Part shown: one piece after another, positions 14,886-22,620 of the stretch
Numbering within the stretch: the stretch's first letter is position 1
Layout of the letters: each line of letters starts with the position of its first letter
DNA from: an uncultured Rickettsiales bacterium
Lineage (GTDB): Bacteria; Pseudomonadota; Alphaproteobacteria; UBA8366
Assembly: GCA_913046825.1 (NCBI GenBank)
Contig: CAJWTF010000049.1
Coordinates: 1-22,620 of the forward strand
Length of the DNA: 22,620 nucleotides
Direction: 5' to 3'
Position numbers and translations under genes: made by a program
The notes under the pieces: generated by a model
What the model was told of the DNA's origin: nothing
Seen by the model: the letters and a program-made list of their open reading frames with translations, nothing else
Database searches by the model: none

Positions 14886-15547
14886 CTACACCGCAATGGC
14901 ATAGGCAGGTTGTTGCGGATCAGTCCCCGATCGGCAAACCCTGTATTCGGTTGGTAAAGAACAGCTTCAACCGAAGCAAGCCGGCGTAAATATACAGGAA
15001 ATTTTTCGCTCTTATGCCCGAGTGAGATGTGTTCTTCGGGCGTATTTAACGGAAAACTATCCTCGAGACCCAGAAGTCCTGGATAATGGTTGTAGGGGGC
15101 AAACGAGTTTGGAAAGCTCATGCTCATGAAACGTGGCGCGTCGATAGCCTCTTGGATATCCATACCGAAGTGAAACGCATTTAGAACAACCTGTAGCATC
15201 GCCAGAACTTGACTGTCGCCGCCAGGGGCCCCGAACGGCATGACCAAACCATCGTCGCTAAGCAGAATGGCCAGGCTTGGAGTTAATCGCGGACGCTTTC
15301 CCGGTGCCACTCCGGAGGGATGATTGGGATCGGGTCGCGATTGCGTACCGCGCCCGGACGGGGCAATCCCGAGGCCCGCCGCGCCCAAGATGACGACGTT
15401 CACCGCCTCATCGTCGTCCGCCCGGATCAGCGGGTCCGAAAAAGCGGTTCGCAGTTCGTGACTGATGGCGTTGAGCTTCTCGGGTCGGTTTATCGTCACG
15501 ATGCCGATATCACCGTCCGTGTCGTAAAGCACAAGATCGTCACCCAT
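14886..15547 (-). pseudogene. Chimeric relic: enoyl-CoA hydratase N-terminus fused to gamma-glutamyltransferase C-terminus
   Basis: The first about 58 residues (MGDDLVLYDTDGDIGIVTI, NRPEKLNAISHELR, VNVVILGAAG) are the start of a crotonase, preceded by a good AAGGAG. From about 15370 the same frame continues as the small-subunit end of a gamma-glutamyltransferase/acylase: GRGTQSRPDPNHPSGVAPGK, FGAPGGDSQVLAMLQVVLN, GMDIQEAIDAPRF, then LGHKSEKFP. The crotonase active site and the GGT catalytic Thr are both missing. A further 1-base shift in a run of four C at 14925-14928 leaves the native end: in the other frame the sequence reads TDPQQPAYAIAV and stops at 14886, a typical GGT ending, while the open frame runs on to 14849. 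It is most simply a large deletion that joined two genes, followed by drift. A 232-residue product could be translated but should have neither parent's activity. Confidence 0.85.
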
Positions 15548-15648
15548 AAATCTTCTCCTTCTGGGGTCATCGGCAGGATCATTGCGTCAAATTCAGCAAT
15601 GGATTTGTGATATTTTCAGCGCATCGCCGAGAAGCTAATGCAACAAGC

Positions 15649-16707
15649 TTAGGACTCCAGACCCAGCAACCTGGCGGCGGTTCCACCCAGAATTGCGATA
15701 CGGTCATCGTCACTTAAATCCGGTGTCTTCAAAACAAGATCGATCTCCGTACTGGTCCAAGGAAACGGGTAGTCGGTGCCGACCATTATTTGGCCGGGAC
15801 CGGTCTCAGCGATGAGGTGACGAAGTGCCTCCGGCGTGAAGACAATTGTGTCGAAGAAGAGTTGGCCGTCTTTTAGATAAGCCGTCGGATTCTTCTTTGG
15901 CAACGGGCCGACCCGGTTCGGGAACGTACGGCAGACCGCGTCCGAGCGGTTGGCGTAGGAAGGAAGATAACCGCCACCATGCGCGGCGCAAATCTTGAGG
16001 CCAGGGAAGCGATCCAAGGTACCCTCAAAGATCAGGTGCGACAACGCGATCGTCGTCTCAAGAGGATTGCCGATCGTGTTCTCTAGCAACCCGCTGCCGC
16101 CGAGGCGACCACCTGGCTCTAGCTCGGTCGTTCCTCTTGGATGCAGGAATATCAGCAGGTCGAGTTCCTCGCATTTTGCCCAGATAGGATCGAATGATGG
16201 GTCCGCCAGTTCGCGCCCCTCGACACTGCCACCAACGCTGAGGCCGCGGAAGCCGAGCGTCTTGGCCGCATATTCGATTTGCTCAACCGCGAGGTCCGGA
16301 TGCTGAAGCGCCGCCGTGGCGAATGCCGCGAACCGATCCGGCGTGGCAGCACAGATCTCGATAAGCGCTTCGTTCTGAATACGGATGAGCTCTGCCGAAG
16401 CATCGCGCCCCGCATGATACCAATACGGATTAATGCTAAGCGCCGACACGTCGATGCCTTGGGCATCCATCGCGGCAATCCGCGTGCTCGTGTCATCCAT
16501 CAGGAGTTTGGTGTTGCCGGCCTTCTGGTCCAGTACTTCCAAGGCGGCCGGGACCACGCAATGTGCGTGAATATCGATAGTCTTAACCCGCGTGCCATTG
16601 ACGACGACCTCTCGACGCGTGCCATGTGAATGCGTACCGCTACCCGCTCCGTCGTCTCTCATCGGACTGCGGAGCGTGCAATCGACAAATCCGATCGTCT
16701 TGTTCAT
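15649..16707 (-). CDS. Amidohydrolase-2 / ACMSD-type metal-dependent decarboxylase
   Basis: 352 residues from MNKTIGFVD at 16707, which has AAGGAAAG upstream; an ATG at 16749 would add 14 residues. The metal ligands of the ACMSD-like amidohydrolase clan are visible: IDIHAHCV (His47, His49), FLHPRG (His189), AAHGGGYLPSY (His243) and GTDYPFPW (Asp312). Relatives decarboxylate aromatic or muconate acids (2-amino-3-carboxymuconate semialdehyde, 5-carboxyvanillate, gamma-resorcylate) or hydrolyse lactones. The order of ligands and the TDYPFPW ending favour the decarboxylase group, but a hydrolase cannot be excluded. It is intact although the next gene is a relic, and it may share a promoter in the gap upstream. 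With the ThDP enzyme it would supply two decarboxylation-type steps. Confidence 0.9.
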   Translation of the reverse strand: MNKTIGFVDCTLRSPMRDDGAGSGTHSHGTRREVVVNGTRVKTIDIHAHCVVPAALEVLDQKAGNTKLLMDDTSTRIAAMDAQGIDVSALSINPYWYHAGRDASAELIRIQNEALIEICAATPDRFAAFATAALQHPDLAVEQIEYAAKTLGFRGLSVGGSVEGRELADPSFDPIWAKCEELDLLIFLHPRGTTELEPGGRLGGSGLLENTIGNPLETTIALSHLIFEGTLDRFPGLKICAAHGGGYLPSYANRSDAVCRTFPNRVGPLPKKNPTAYLKDGQLFFDTIVFTPEALRHLIAETGPGQIMVGTDYPFPWTSTEIDLVLKTPDLSDDDRIAILGGTAARLLGLES

Positions 16708-17315
16708 CTCAAACTTTCCTTCTTCTGTATTGTTACTTTTGACAGCCAATCAAACTTATTCATCGGCAAAATATCTATGTTTCTTAGCTAGTACATATGG
16801 CCCGATAGGCTCAGCAGGTTAGGGAATGAAACATTTTCCTACTCAGGATCCTGGTCCCGTTGTCGAAAAGGCAGATGCAAGATTTCTGTCAGCACGGCTA
16901 TCAAACCTTTCTGACCATACTGATTGCTAGAATCAAACTAGAGTCCCATCTGCCAGGCAATTAGTTTGCGCTAAATTGCATCCGCTCCCCAACCCAATGC
17001 CCGGTTCAACAGCGACGCGACGGACAGCGAGCTGCGGAAAATAGGACATTCTCTGACGGTGTCAGTCTAATACGAACTTGTCTCAAGAGTGCCTTATACG
17101 ATAATGCGCCAGGGCGAGTTGCCAGAGCCAAAGCGGATACCGTAAGTACTGCATCACCGCCATGCGGATTACCTTCGGCAAGCTAGTGAAATAGCGGAAC
17201 GGTATACTCATTCGCGAACGCTATGGATCGCTGACCCATGGTTCGATCACAGTTGCTCTGATTCTGCCTTATCGACGCTTGATAATGGCAGGCTCAATCG
17301 ACACGATCCGCAACC
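16708..17315. other. Intergenic stretch without a recognisable gene (about 600 bases)
   Basis: This gap separates the divergent amidohydrolase (minus) and hrpB (plus) genes and must hold their promoters, but I cannot point to a convincing -35/-10 pair. The only ORF with any start signal is a 34-codon frame at 16826-16930 (plus) opening MKHFPTQDPGP, with a weak AGGGA very close to its ATG; I do not recognise it. The rest shows stops in all frames I read and no clear tRNA, hairpin terminator or transposase fragment. Loss of genes here would fit the decay seen just to the left. Confidence 0.5.
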
Positions 17316-19844
17316 ATGACCAAACTACCAATCGATGACATCTTACCGGAACTCTGTGCAAGCCTTGAGCACACTCCGAATGCCGTTGTTCAGGCCGTTC
17401 CGGGTGCTGGGAAAACCACGCGAGTTCCTCTGAGACTTCTGGACACACCGTGGCGAAAGGGTGGCAAGATTATCATGCTGGAACCGCGTCGCCTGGTAGC
17501 AAGGGCCGCGGCCCGGCGTATGGCGCAAACCCTGAACGAGCCCGTTGGTAAGACAGTCGGCTACCGTATCCAACTGGACAACAAGATCGGCCCAGACACC
17601 ATTATCGAGGTCGTCACCGAAGGCATTCTAACCCGCCGCCTGCAAAGCGATCCCTCTCTGGAAGGTGTAGCGGCTGTAATCTTTGATGAGTTCCATGAAC
17701 GTAATTTGCAGGCTGACCTGGGCCTCGCATTGTGTCTGGACTGTCAGGCGGGCCTGCGTGAAAACCTGCGCATTTTAGTGATGTCGGCCACACTGGACGT
17801 GGCCCCAATTGCTGAATTAATGGGCGATGCACCGGTTGTTGCCAGCGCGGGCCGTGCTTTTCCCGTTGAGACCCGTTATCTAGGCAAACCATCCGTTAAC
17901 CGTTTCCGAGACAATCTCAGCTCCGCTGTGTCTTCGGCTGTGAAACAGGCTTTGAGAGACGAAACTGGCAGTATACTGGTTTTCCTGCCCGGTGAAGGCG
18001 AAATCCGGCGAGTTGAGAAGCTACTGAACGAATCATCGTCGCCTGGTGATGTTGACGTGCTGCCACTCTACGGAGCACTTCCCCAAAACCAACAGGACCA
18101 AGCCATATCCCCACCATCTTCCGGACGGCGGAAGATTGTCCTCGCGACAGCCATTGCCGAGACCAGCCTGACCATCGAAGGCATTCGGGTGGTGGTCGAT
18201 GGTGGTCAGTCCCGCGGTCCCCGGTTCGACCCCCAAAGCGGTATGACTCGGCTATTCACTGAACCGGTTTCACTAGCGGGCGCTACGCAACGGCAAGGCC
18301 GTGCCGGTCGACTGGAGCCCGGCATCTGTTATCGGCTCTGGGACAAGGCGGCGGAAGGGTCGTTCAGGCAGTTCGCTCAACCTGAAATTCTCAATGCCGA
18401 TCTGGCCCCGCTGGCCCTGGATTTGGCTAACTGGGGTATTCATGACCCTGACGCCTTAAACTGGCCGACACCGCCCCCTAAAGCCTCTTTGGACCAGGGA
18501 CGGGATCTGCTGAAGCAGCTACAAGGCATAGACGATCAAAACAGAATCACCGCCCATGGACGAGAGATGGCAAAACTGCCCATGCACCCACGGTTGGCAC
18601 ATATGATAATCGAAGGCGCACAATTAGGATGGGCGGATATTGCCTGCAATGTCGCCGCCTTACTAACCGACAGGGATATTGCCCAGCGGGATGGCCGCCA
18701 TCCTTTAGCGGTGGATTTGAACTTACGGTTGAGCGCCCTGAAGGGTGAGCAAACAAGTCTGACCATAAACCGCAATGCCCTCAGTCGAACCAAGGCGCTC
18801 GCAAAGCAATGGCTGAGACGTCTGCCAAAGAAATTCCGCCACGATCACGGACTGGATTTATCCCCGGATGAACAGATTGGCGCCTTGGTTGCTCTCGCTT
18901 ATCCGGACCGAATTGCAGAGCGCAGACCCGGCGGAGGATCCCGTTATCGCCTGAGCAACGGCAAGGGATCTGTGCTGCCAGCTGGGGATGCTCTGCATGA
19001 TATTCACTATCTGGCAATTGCCTCGGTCAGCGGAGAGACCCGGGATGCCCACATCAGAATTGCGGCCCCCATATCTGCAGCAACCATTGAACACCTGTTC
19101 GAGAACGAGATACGGGAGGGCGAAACCGCGACCTGGGATAGCCAAAGCCGTTCGGTGATCGCCCGCAGGCAAAGGCGCCTCAATGCCCTGGTGCTCAAAG
19201 ATATCCCGGCCAAGAACATTCCCGGCGATCAAATCGCGGACGCACTGATTGATGGCATACGCGGCATGGGGCTGGATTGCCTGCCATGGAGCAAGAAAGC
19301 CACCGAATGGCGGCAGCGGGTGCTGTGTTATCATCAGAAGACAGTTACAGGGCCTGATTTGTCGGATTGTAACTTACTAGAGACACTAGAAGAATGGTTG
19401 CTGCCCTATCTGGCAGGTATGAGCCGTGTGCAACATCTGAAATCACTGGATATGCTGACTATCCTGAAATCCCGGTTGGATTGGTCCGCCCTGCAAACCA
19501 TGGATAAACAGGTGCCCAGCCACTTCACCGTTCCCAGCGGATCCAGCATCAAAATAGATTACACGGATTCAATGGCGCCAGTGTTGCCTGTAAAACTACA
19601 GGAAATGTTTGGCGAAACCGAGACGCCCAGTATCCTTAATGGTGCGATTGCGCTGACCGTACATCTGCTGTCCCCTGCAGGACGGCCATTGCAAATCACC
19701 CAGGACCTTCAAGCCTTTTGGAGTAACACCTACCCACAGGTAAAGGCCGAGATGAAAGGGCGCTATCCCAAACATTCCTGGCCCGACAATCCTCTGGCGG
19801 CTGTGCCTACACGGCATGTGAAGAGCAAAATGAATCTAAGTTAA
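17316..19844 (+). CDS. hrpB: ATP-dependent helicase HrpB
   Basis: 842 residues, the usual length of HrpB, a DExH-box (DEAH/RHA-type) helicase of proteobacteria. Motif I is VPGAGKTT (28-35), motif II DEFH (124-127), motif III SAT (157-159), and motifs V and VI are ATAIAETSLTIEG and QRQGRAGR. The HrpB-specific C-terminal domain follows, with the typical ending SWPDNPLAAVPTRHVK. The ATG at 17316 has no obvious Shine-Dalgarno, but the protein begins at the expected place. The biological role of HrpB is poorly defined in most bacteria; RNA remodelling is assumed from the family. It stands alone on the plus strand between minus-strand genes, with no functional link to the catabolic cluster. Confidence 0.95.
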   Translation: MTKLPIDDILPELCASLEHTPNAVVQAVPGAGKTTRVPLRLLDTPWRKGGKIIMLEPRRLVARAAARRMAQTLNEPVGKTVGYRIQLDNKIGPDTIIEVVTEGILTRRLQSDPSLEGVAAVIFDEFHERNLQADLGLALCLDCQAGLRENLRILVMSATLDVAPIAELMGDAPVVASAGRAFPVETRYLGKPSVNRFRDNLSSAVSSAVKQALRDETGSILVFLPGEGEIRRVEKLLNESSSPGDVDVLPLYGALPQNQQDQAISPPSSGRRKIVLATAIAETSLTIEGIRVVVDGGQSRGPRFDPQSGMTRLFTEPVSLAGATQRQGRAGRLEPGICYRLWDKAAEGSFRQFAQPEILNADLAPLALDLANWGIHDPDALNWPTPPPKASLDQGRDLLKQLQGIDDQNRITAHGREMAKLPMHPRLAHMIIEGAQLGWADIACNVAALLTDRDIAQRDGRHPLAVDLNLRLSALKGEQTSLTINRNALSRTKALAKQWLRRLPKKFRHDHGLDLSPDEQIGALVALAYPDRIAERRPGGGSRYRLSNGKGSVLPAGDALHDIHYLAIASVSGETRDAHIRIAAPISAATIEHLFENEIREGETATWDSQSRSVIARRQRRLNALVLKDIPAKNIPGDQIADALIDGIRGMGLDCLPWSKKATEWRQRVLCYHQKTVTGPDLSDCNLLETLEEWLLPYLAGMSRVQHLKSLDMLTILKSRLDWSALQTMDKQVPSHFTVPSGSSIKIDYTDSMAPVLPVKLQEMFGETETPSILNGAIALTVHLLSPAGRPLQITQDLQAFWSNTYPQVKAEMKGRYPKHSWPDNPLAAVPTRHVKSKMNLS

Positions 19845-20035
19845 AGAATAGACGCAGTGTCCGCCTTAGGTGAACTTGCCTCTAATTTAAGAGAGAAAGC
19901 ACCTAAAAACTCAGGGCTATTAACATCTGAGACAGATGATGATGGCAGCGAACGAATAAGCGGCCTCTCGGACCGACCGCGCGCCTCTCCGATTATCAAT
20001 CGACGCACCCTGCGCGCCAAACCGCCTCGATGACT

Positions 20036-20851
20036 CTAAACTGTTTCAACCGTGTCCTTCGCCGCGGACGTCGTTGCACCCGCGACCTTGCGCAGGGCAT
20101 TCATTTCGTTCTGGATGATCCGCTGCAGCATCCTTCCATCGGTCGAGTGCAATACGAAGCGCGCTCCCAGCTTTATTGCCTTTGTGGACGTATCGATCGT
20201 CTGCTGATGGACCATGACAGGTATCCTGCGGGCCTCGCACCGTTTAATGATGTCCTCAATCACGCGCAAATATTTTTTGTTCGAATAATCATCCGGAACC
20301 CCCAGCGAGGTCGACATATCGTTTGGTCCGATGAACACACCATCAATGCCAGCAACATCGAGAATAGCATCGAGGTTTTTGTATGCCGGTTCAGATTCAA
20401 TGCCGATAATAATGAAAGATTCCTTGCGCCGGTTTTCCAAATATTTTTTTGTTTTCGGGCTTGGAAGGACATTGTCCTCTACCGCGCGGCGTAAATATTC
20501 CCCCTTCAGCGGATGCCATTTCGCCGTCGCGACCACCGCCTGTACTTCTTCAACCGTCTCGCAATAGGGCACAAGAACCCCTGCGGTTCCTGCATCGAGT
20601 GCCATCGCCACCCATTCGGCCTTCGGAACTGGAATGCGGACAATCGGCGTGATATCGGCTTGGCGCAGCATACCGGTCAATTGCTGAATTTCGGTGCGAT
20701 CTCGTGAGCCATGTTCGGAATCGATAATAGCATAGTCTAACGTGCTGCCTGACAAGACCTGTTCAAACCGTGTCGAGGCCATCTGCGACAACATGCAGCC
20801 AAACACATGACCGCCGGATTTTAGAGTGCGCCGAAGTTTGTTCGCATTCAT
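20036..20851 (-). CDS. HpcH/HpaI-type aldolase (2-oxo acid class II aldolase)
   Basis: 271 residues from MNANKLRR at 20851, preceded by GGGAGA about 10 bases upstream; the longer frame to 20989 adds residues unlike the family. Key residues of HpaI-type class II aldolases are in place: DSEHG with His47, VRIP with Arg72, GVLVPYCET, metal ligand Glu152 in GIESEPAYKNLDAI, and Asp178 in GPNDMSTSLG. These enzymes reversibly cleave 4-hydroxy-2-oxo acids to pyruvate and an aldehyde using a divalent metal. The C-terminal third is the usual helical end. Its 5' end faces the PhyH-type gene, so both may be controlled from the 197-base gap between them (20852-21048), in which I see no clear operator. The substrate is unknown; 4-hydroxy-2-oxoheptanedioate is the model case only. 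Confidence 0.92.
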   Translation of the reverse strand: MNANKLRRTLKSGGHVFGCMLSQMASTRFEQVLSGSTLDYAIIDSEHGSRDRTEIQQLTGMLRQADITPIVRIPVPKAEWVAMALDAGTAGVLVPYCETVEEVQAVVATAKWHPLKGEYLRRAVEDNVLPSPKTKKYLENRRKESFIIIGIESEPAYKNLDAILDVAGIDGVFIGPNDMSTSLGVPDDYSNKKYLRVIEDIIKRCEARRIPVMVHQQTIDTSTKAIKLGARFVLHSTDGRMLQRIIQNEMNALRKVAGATTSAAKDTVETV

Positions 20852-21048
20852 AAGATTATTTCTCCCTGTTACAGCCTGTCGTGATAACCTGCCGGCTCCA
20901 CACACGCAAAAAAGAATTTGCCCACATAGAAGGTGCCGCCGCATTTCTGGTCGGCCGCATTTTCGATCACTCGGAATTTGCTCTGGCATTCACTTTAGCC
21001 ATGACAAATCATGGCATGATTGAAAGATTGGAAAAGGGTTCCTCGCTT

Positions 21049-21933
21049 ATGTCCACGGATCAATTCTCGAACCACGCACAATCCTATCAAGACGATGGCG
21101 TAGTGATTCTAAAACAAGCGCTGGATGCGAAAGCCATGGGGATGATTGAAGCGGCTTACGCTTGGAGTCACACCCATTTAACTGGCGCTCTGCAAGATTT
21201 TGGGTCTGACCCACAAGAACGGTTTATCGCCGATACCGGATATTCAGTTCAAGAAGCGGTGTATCTCACTTTGCTGCGAGAAAGCGTGTTGCCCGATATC
21301 GTGTCCGCTTTGTTCGGCGGCGAAAGTGAGGTTTGGTATATGGGCGAGCAGATATTCTATAAGGAAAGCGCGCGCGGTACGCGCCGCACGCCATGGCATC
21401 AGGACAGCTCGTACAACAACTATTTCGGCCCCAGCATGGCGGCTTTATGGATTCCGCTCGATCCAATTCCGCGTGACTGTAGCTTTGAGGTTGTTCGAGG
21501 TTCCCACATGGGGACGAGGTATAACGGGTCGCGGTTCAAGCCCGGTGACGACACGGCACCTTTGTACTCTGTCAGCCAATTGCCGCGCTTACCCGATATT
21601 GAAAGCAATCGAGACGATTGGGACATCGTTGGCGACGCGCTGGCACCAGGCGACCTAATGGTCTTTCACATGGGAAGTTTGCACGGCGGTGGTGCCACTC
21701 GCCCCGGCATGCGCCGCCGCTCACTTACGCTTCGGTTCATTGGTGACGATGTTGTTTGGATAGAGCGCTCCGACACGCCCCACCCTAACTCATCAGTCGC
21801 CCGTCGCGCAAAAGCACGAGCTAGCGGAAAGTCTGTGGCTGGAGCCTCAACCGGCGAGGCGGCGCCCGCGCCGTTAGGCGAACCCTTGTGGCGCAGTAAC
21901 AAGTTCCTGCGGGTTCGTCCTTGGGCTGCGTAG
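21049..21933 (+). CDS. PhyH-family Fe(II)/2-oxoglutarate-dependent dioxygenase
   Basis: 294 residues if started at MSTDQFSNHAQSY; upstream in-frame ATGs at 21001 and 21016 are possible but add residues outside the domain. The phytanoyl-CoA dioxygenase fold is recognised by YQDDGVVILKQAL near the start, the iron ligands His117 and Asp119 in TPWHQDSSYNNYF, ALWIPLDPI, VVRGSH, and the distal His in FHMGSLHGGG (about 206-215), followed by MRRRSLTLRF, which carries the 2-oxoglutarate-binding Arg. The family hydroxylates small molecules or fatty-acyl substrates, and many bacterial members have no known substrate. The C-terminal tail (residues about 250-285) is Ala/Ser-rich and looks flexible. It is transcribed away from the aldolase gene. 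Hydroxylation of a compound later cleaved by the aldolase is a reasonable but untested idea. Confidence 0.9.
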   Translation: MSTDQFSNHAQSYQDDGVVILKQALDAKAMGMIEAAYAWSHTHLTGALQDFGSDPQERFIADTGYSVQEAVYLTLLRESVLPDIVSALFGGESEVWYMGEQIFYKESARGTRRTPWHQDSSYNNYFGPSMAALWIPLDPIPRDCSFEVVRGSHMGTRYNGSRFKPGDDTAPLYSVSQLPRLPDIESNRDDWDIVGDALAPGDLMVFHMGSLHGGGATRPGMRRRSLTLRFIGDDVVWIERSDTPHPNSSVARRAKARASGKSVAGASTGEAAPAPLGEPLWRSNKFLRVRPWAA

Positions 21934-22026
21934 CGCAGCAGATGGGTAGCGACAATTTAACGCTAACGACTTGTCTCAAGAATGTTGGGAGCTGGACCCT
22001 TTATTTAGCGGTCTAACGCCCTTCTC

Positions 22027-22620
22027 TTACTTTTTTAAAGCCGGTTGTGGCCGGGAAAAGACGAGCTCATTCTCCGTTGACGCAGCCGCGTCCAGGGCAT
22101 AGCCGTCTGCATTGAAATCTTTCAAGCCGTCAGCCCTATCCAAACGATTTTCCATGATCCAGCGTGCCATCGTACCGCGCGCATGTTTGGCGTAATACAT
22201 AAGGGAGCGGGCCTCACCATCCTTCACATTCAGGAACTTCGCCCCAATCACCTTCTGCCCAAGCACGTCGGCATCCACAGCCTTAAAATATTCGTTTGAG
22301 GCAAGATTGACCACGGTTGTGTCGGCATGATCGGTTAAGTCCGCATTCAGCCGATCGGCAATGCGAGCGCCCCAGAAATCATAGAGAGTTTTCCCGCGGC
22401 CATTTACCATTTTGGTGCCCATCTCAAGGCGATAAGGCTGGATCGCATCCATCGGACGCAAAACGCCGTATAAGCCTGAGAGGATGCGTAAATGATCCTG
22501 CGCATAAGAGAGCGTGTCCTCGGAGAAGCTGTCAGCTTCAAGGCCCCAATAGACGTCACCATCAAAAGCGAGCCCGGCAGGCTTGGCACTATTGCTCTTA
22601 TTGTCGAGATTAAAGGCTTG
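22027..22620 (-). CDS. yaaA: Peroxide stress protein YaaA (DUF328/UPF0246), N-terminus beyond the window
   Basis: 197 residues of the C-terminal part are visible, read from the right edge without a stop; about 55-60 N-terminal residues should lie outside, judging from the usual length near 255. Recognisable family stretches are HLRILSGLYGVLRPMDAIQP, YRLEMGTKM, LYDFWGARIADRLN, VVNLASNEYFKAV and MYYAKHARGTMARW. The short frame starting at the internal ATG at 22461 is only part of it. In E. coli YaaA lowers free iron and limits oxidative damage during peroxide stress and binds DNA; this homologue probably has a similar housekeeping role. It is convergent with the PhyH-type gene and separated from it by 93 bases. 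Confidence 0.92.
   Translation of the reverse strand, partial: QAFNLDNKSNSAKPAGLAFDGDVYWGLEADSFSEDTLSYAQDHLRILSGLYGVLRPMDAIQPYRLEMGTKMVNGRGKTLYDFWGARIADRLNADLTDHADTTVVNLASNEYFKAVDADVLGQKVIGAKFLNVKDGEARSLMYYAKHARGTMARWIMENRLDRADGLKDFNADGYALDAAASTENELVFSRPQPALKK

Noticed and set aside
16826..16930. 34-codon plus-strand ORF in the 16.7-17.3 kb gap
   Set aside because: Only a weak AGGGA directly before the ATG, no recognisable family, and a length expected by chance.
19866..19906. Possible terminator after hrpB (TTAGGTG ... CACCTAA)
   Set aside because: The arms are only 7 bases with a 27-base loop and no U-tract, too weak to call.
20881..21048. Upstream extension of the PhyH-type gene to 20881
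   Set aside because: The extra 56 residues do not resemble the family, overlap the divergent promoter region and the leader of the aldolase gene, and have no better ribosome binding site.
17076..21981. Direct repeat ACTTGTCTCAAGA at 17076-17088 and 21969-21981
   Set aside because: A 13-base match between two places in 22.6 kb is expected a few times by chance, and no transposase, target duplication or longer homology flanks either copy.

Overview
The window looks like proteobacterial, probably alphaproteobacterial, chromosome. Reasons are the three-gene CoxL/M/S-type molybdenum hydroxylase set, HrpB, YaaA, a relic of a type I secretion HlyD adaptor, many 4-base start/stop overlaps and moderately high GC. 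The exact lineage cannot be fixed from this stretch.

Positions 1-12100 carry a long minus-strand gene train that looks like one catabolic or modification operon. In transcription order it holds a GMC flavoprotein oxidoreductase, a PanB-like TIM-barrel protein, a molybdenum hydroxylase (large, FAD and 2Fe-2S subunits), an acyl-CoA ligase resembling 4-chlorobenzoate-CoA ligase, an enoyl-CoA hydratase/isomerase, a SABATH-type carboxyl methyltransferase, a 560-residue protein of unknown family, and a DUF3726-like protein cut by the window edge. Several neighbours overlap by an ATGA or TGATG junction. Together they suggest alcohol oxidation, hydroxylation of a (probably cyclic) substrate, CoA activation and beta-oxidation-like steps, with an unexpected methyltransferase module at the end. 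The substrate is unknown.

Positions 12193-16707, also minus strand, are partly decayed. They hold a HlyD-family pseudogene with several in-frame stops and an internal deletion, an intact acetolactate-synthase-like ThDP enzyme, a chimeric pseudogene in which the start of an enoyl-CoA hydratase is fused to the end of a gamma-glutamyltransferase, and an intact ACMSD-type amidohydrolase/decarboxylase. This zone has clearly seen deletions.

A roughly 600-base stretch without a recognisable gene (16708-17315) leads to plus-strand hrpB, an ATP-dependent helicase unrelated to the catabolic genes. It is followed by a divergent pair, an HpaI/HpcH-type aldolase (minus) and a PhyH-type Fe(II)/2-oxoglutarate oxygenase (plus), and by the C-terminal part of a yaaA homologue running off the right edge.

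No rRNA, tRNA, CRISPR array or intact mobile element was recognised. The most interesting item is the 12-kb operon, especially its methyltransferase / unknown / DUF3726 trio and the non-canonical active-site residues in its molybdenum hydroxylase and PanB-like protein.
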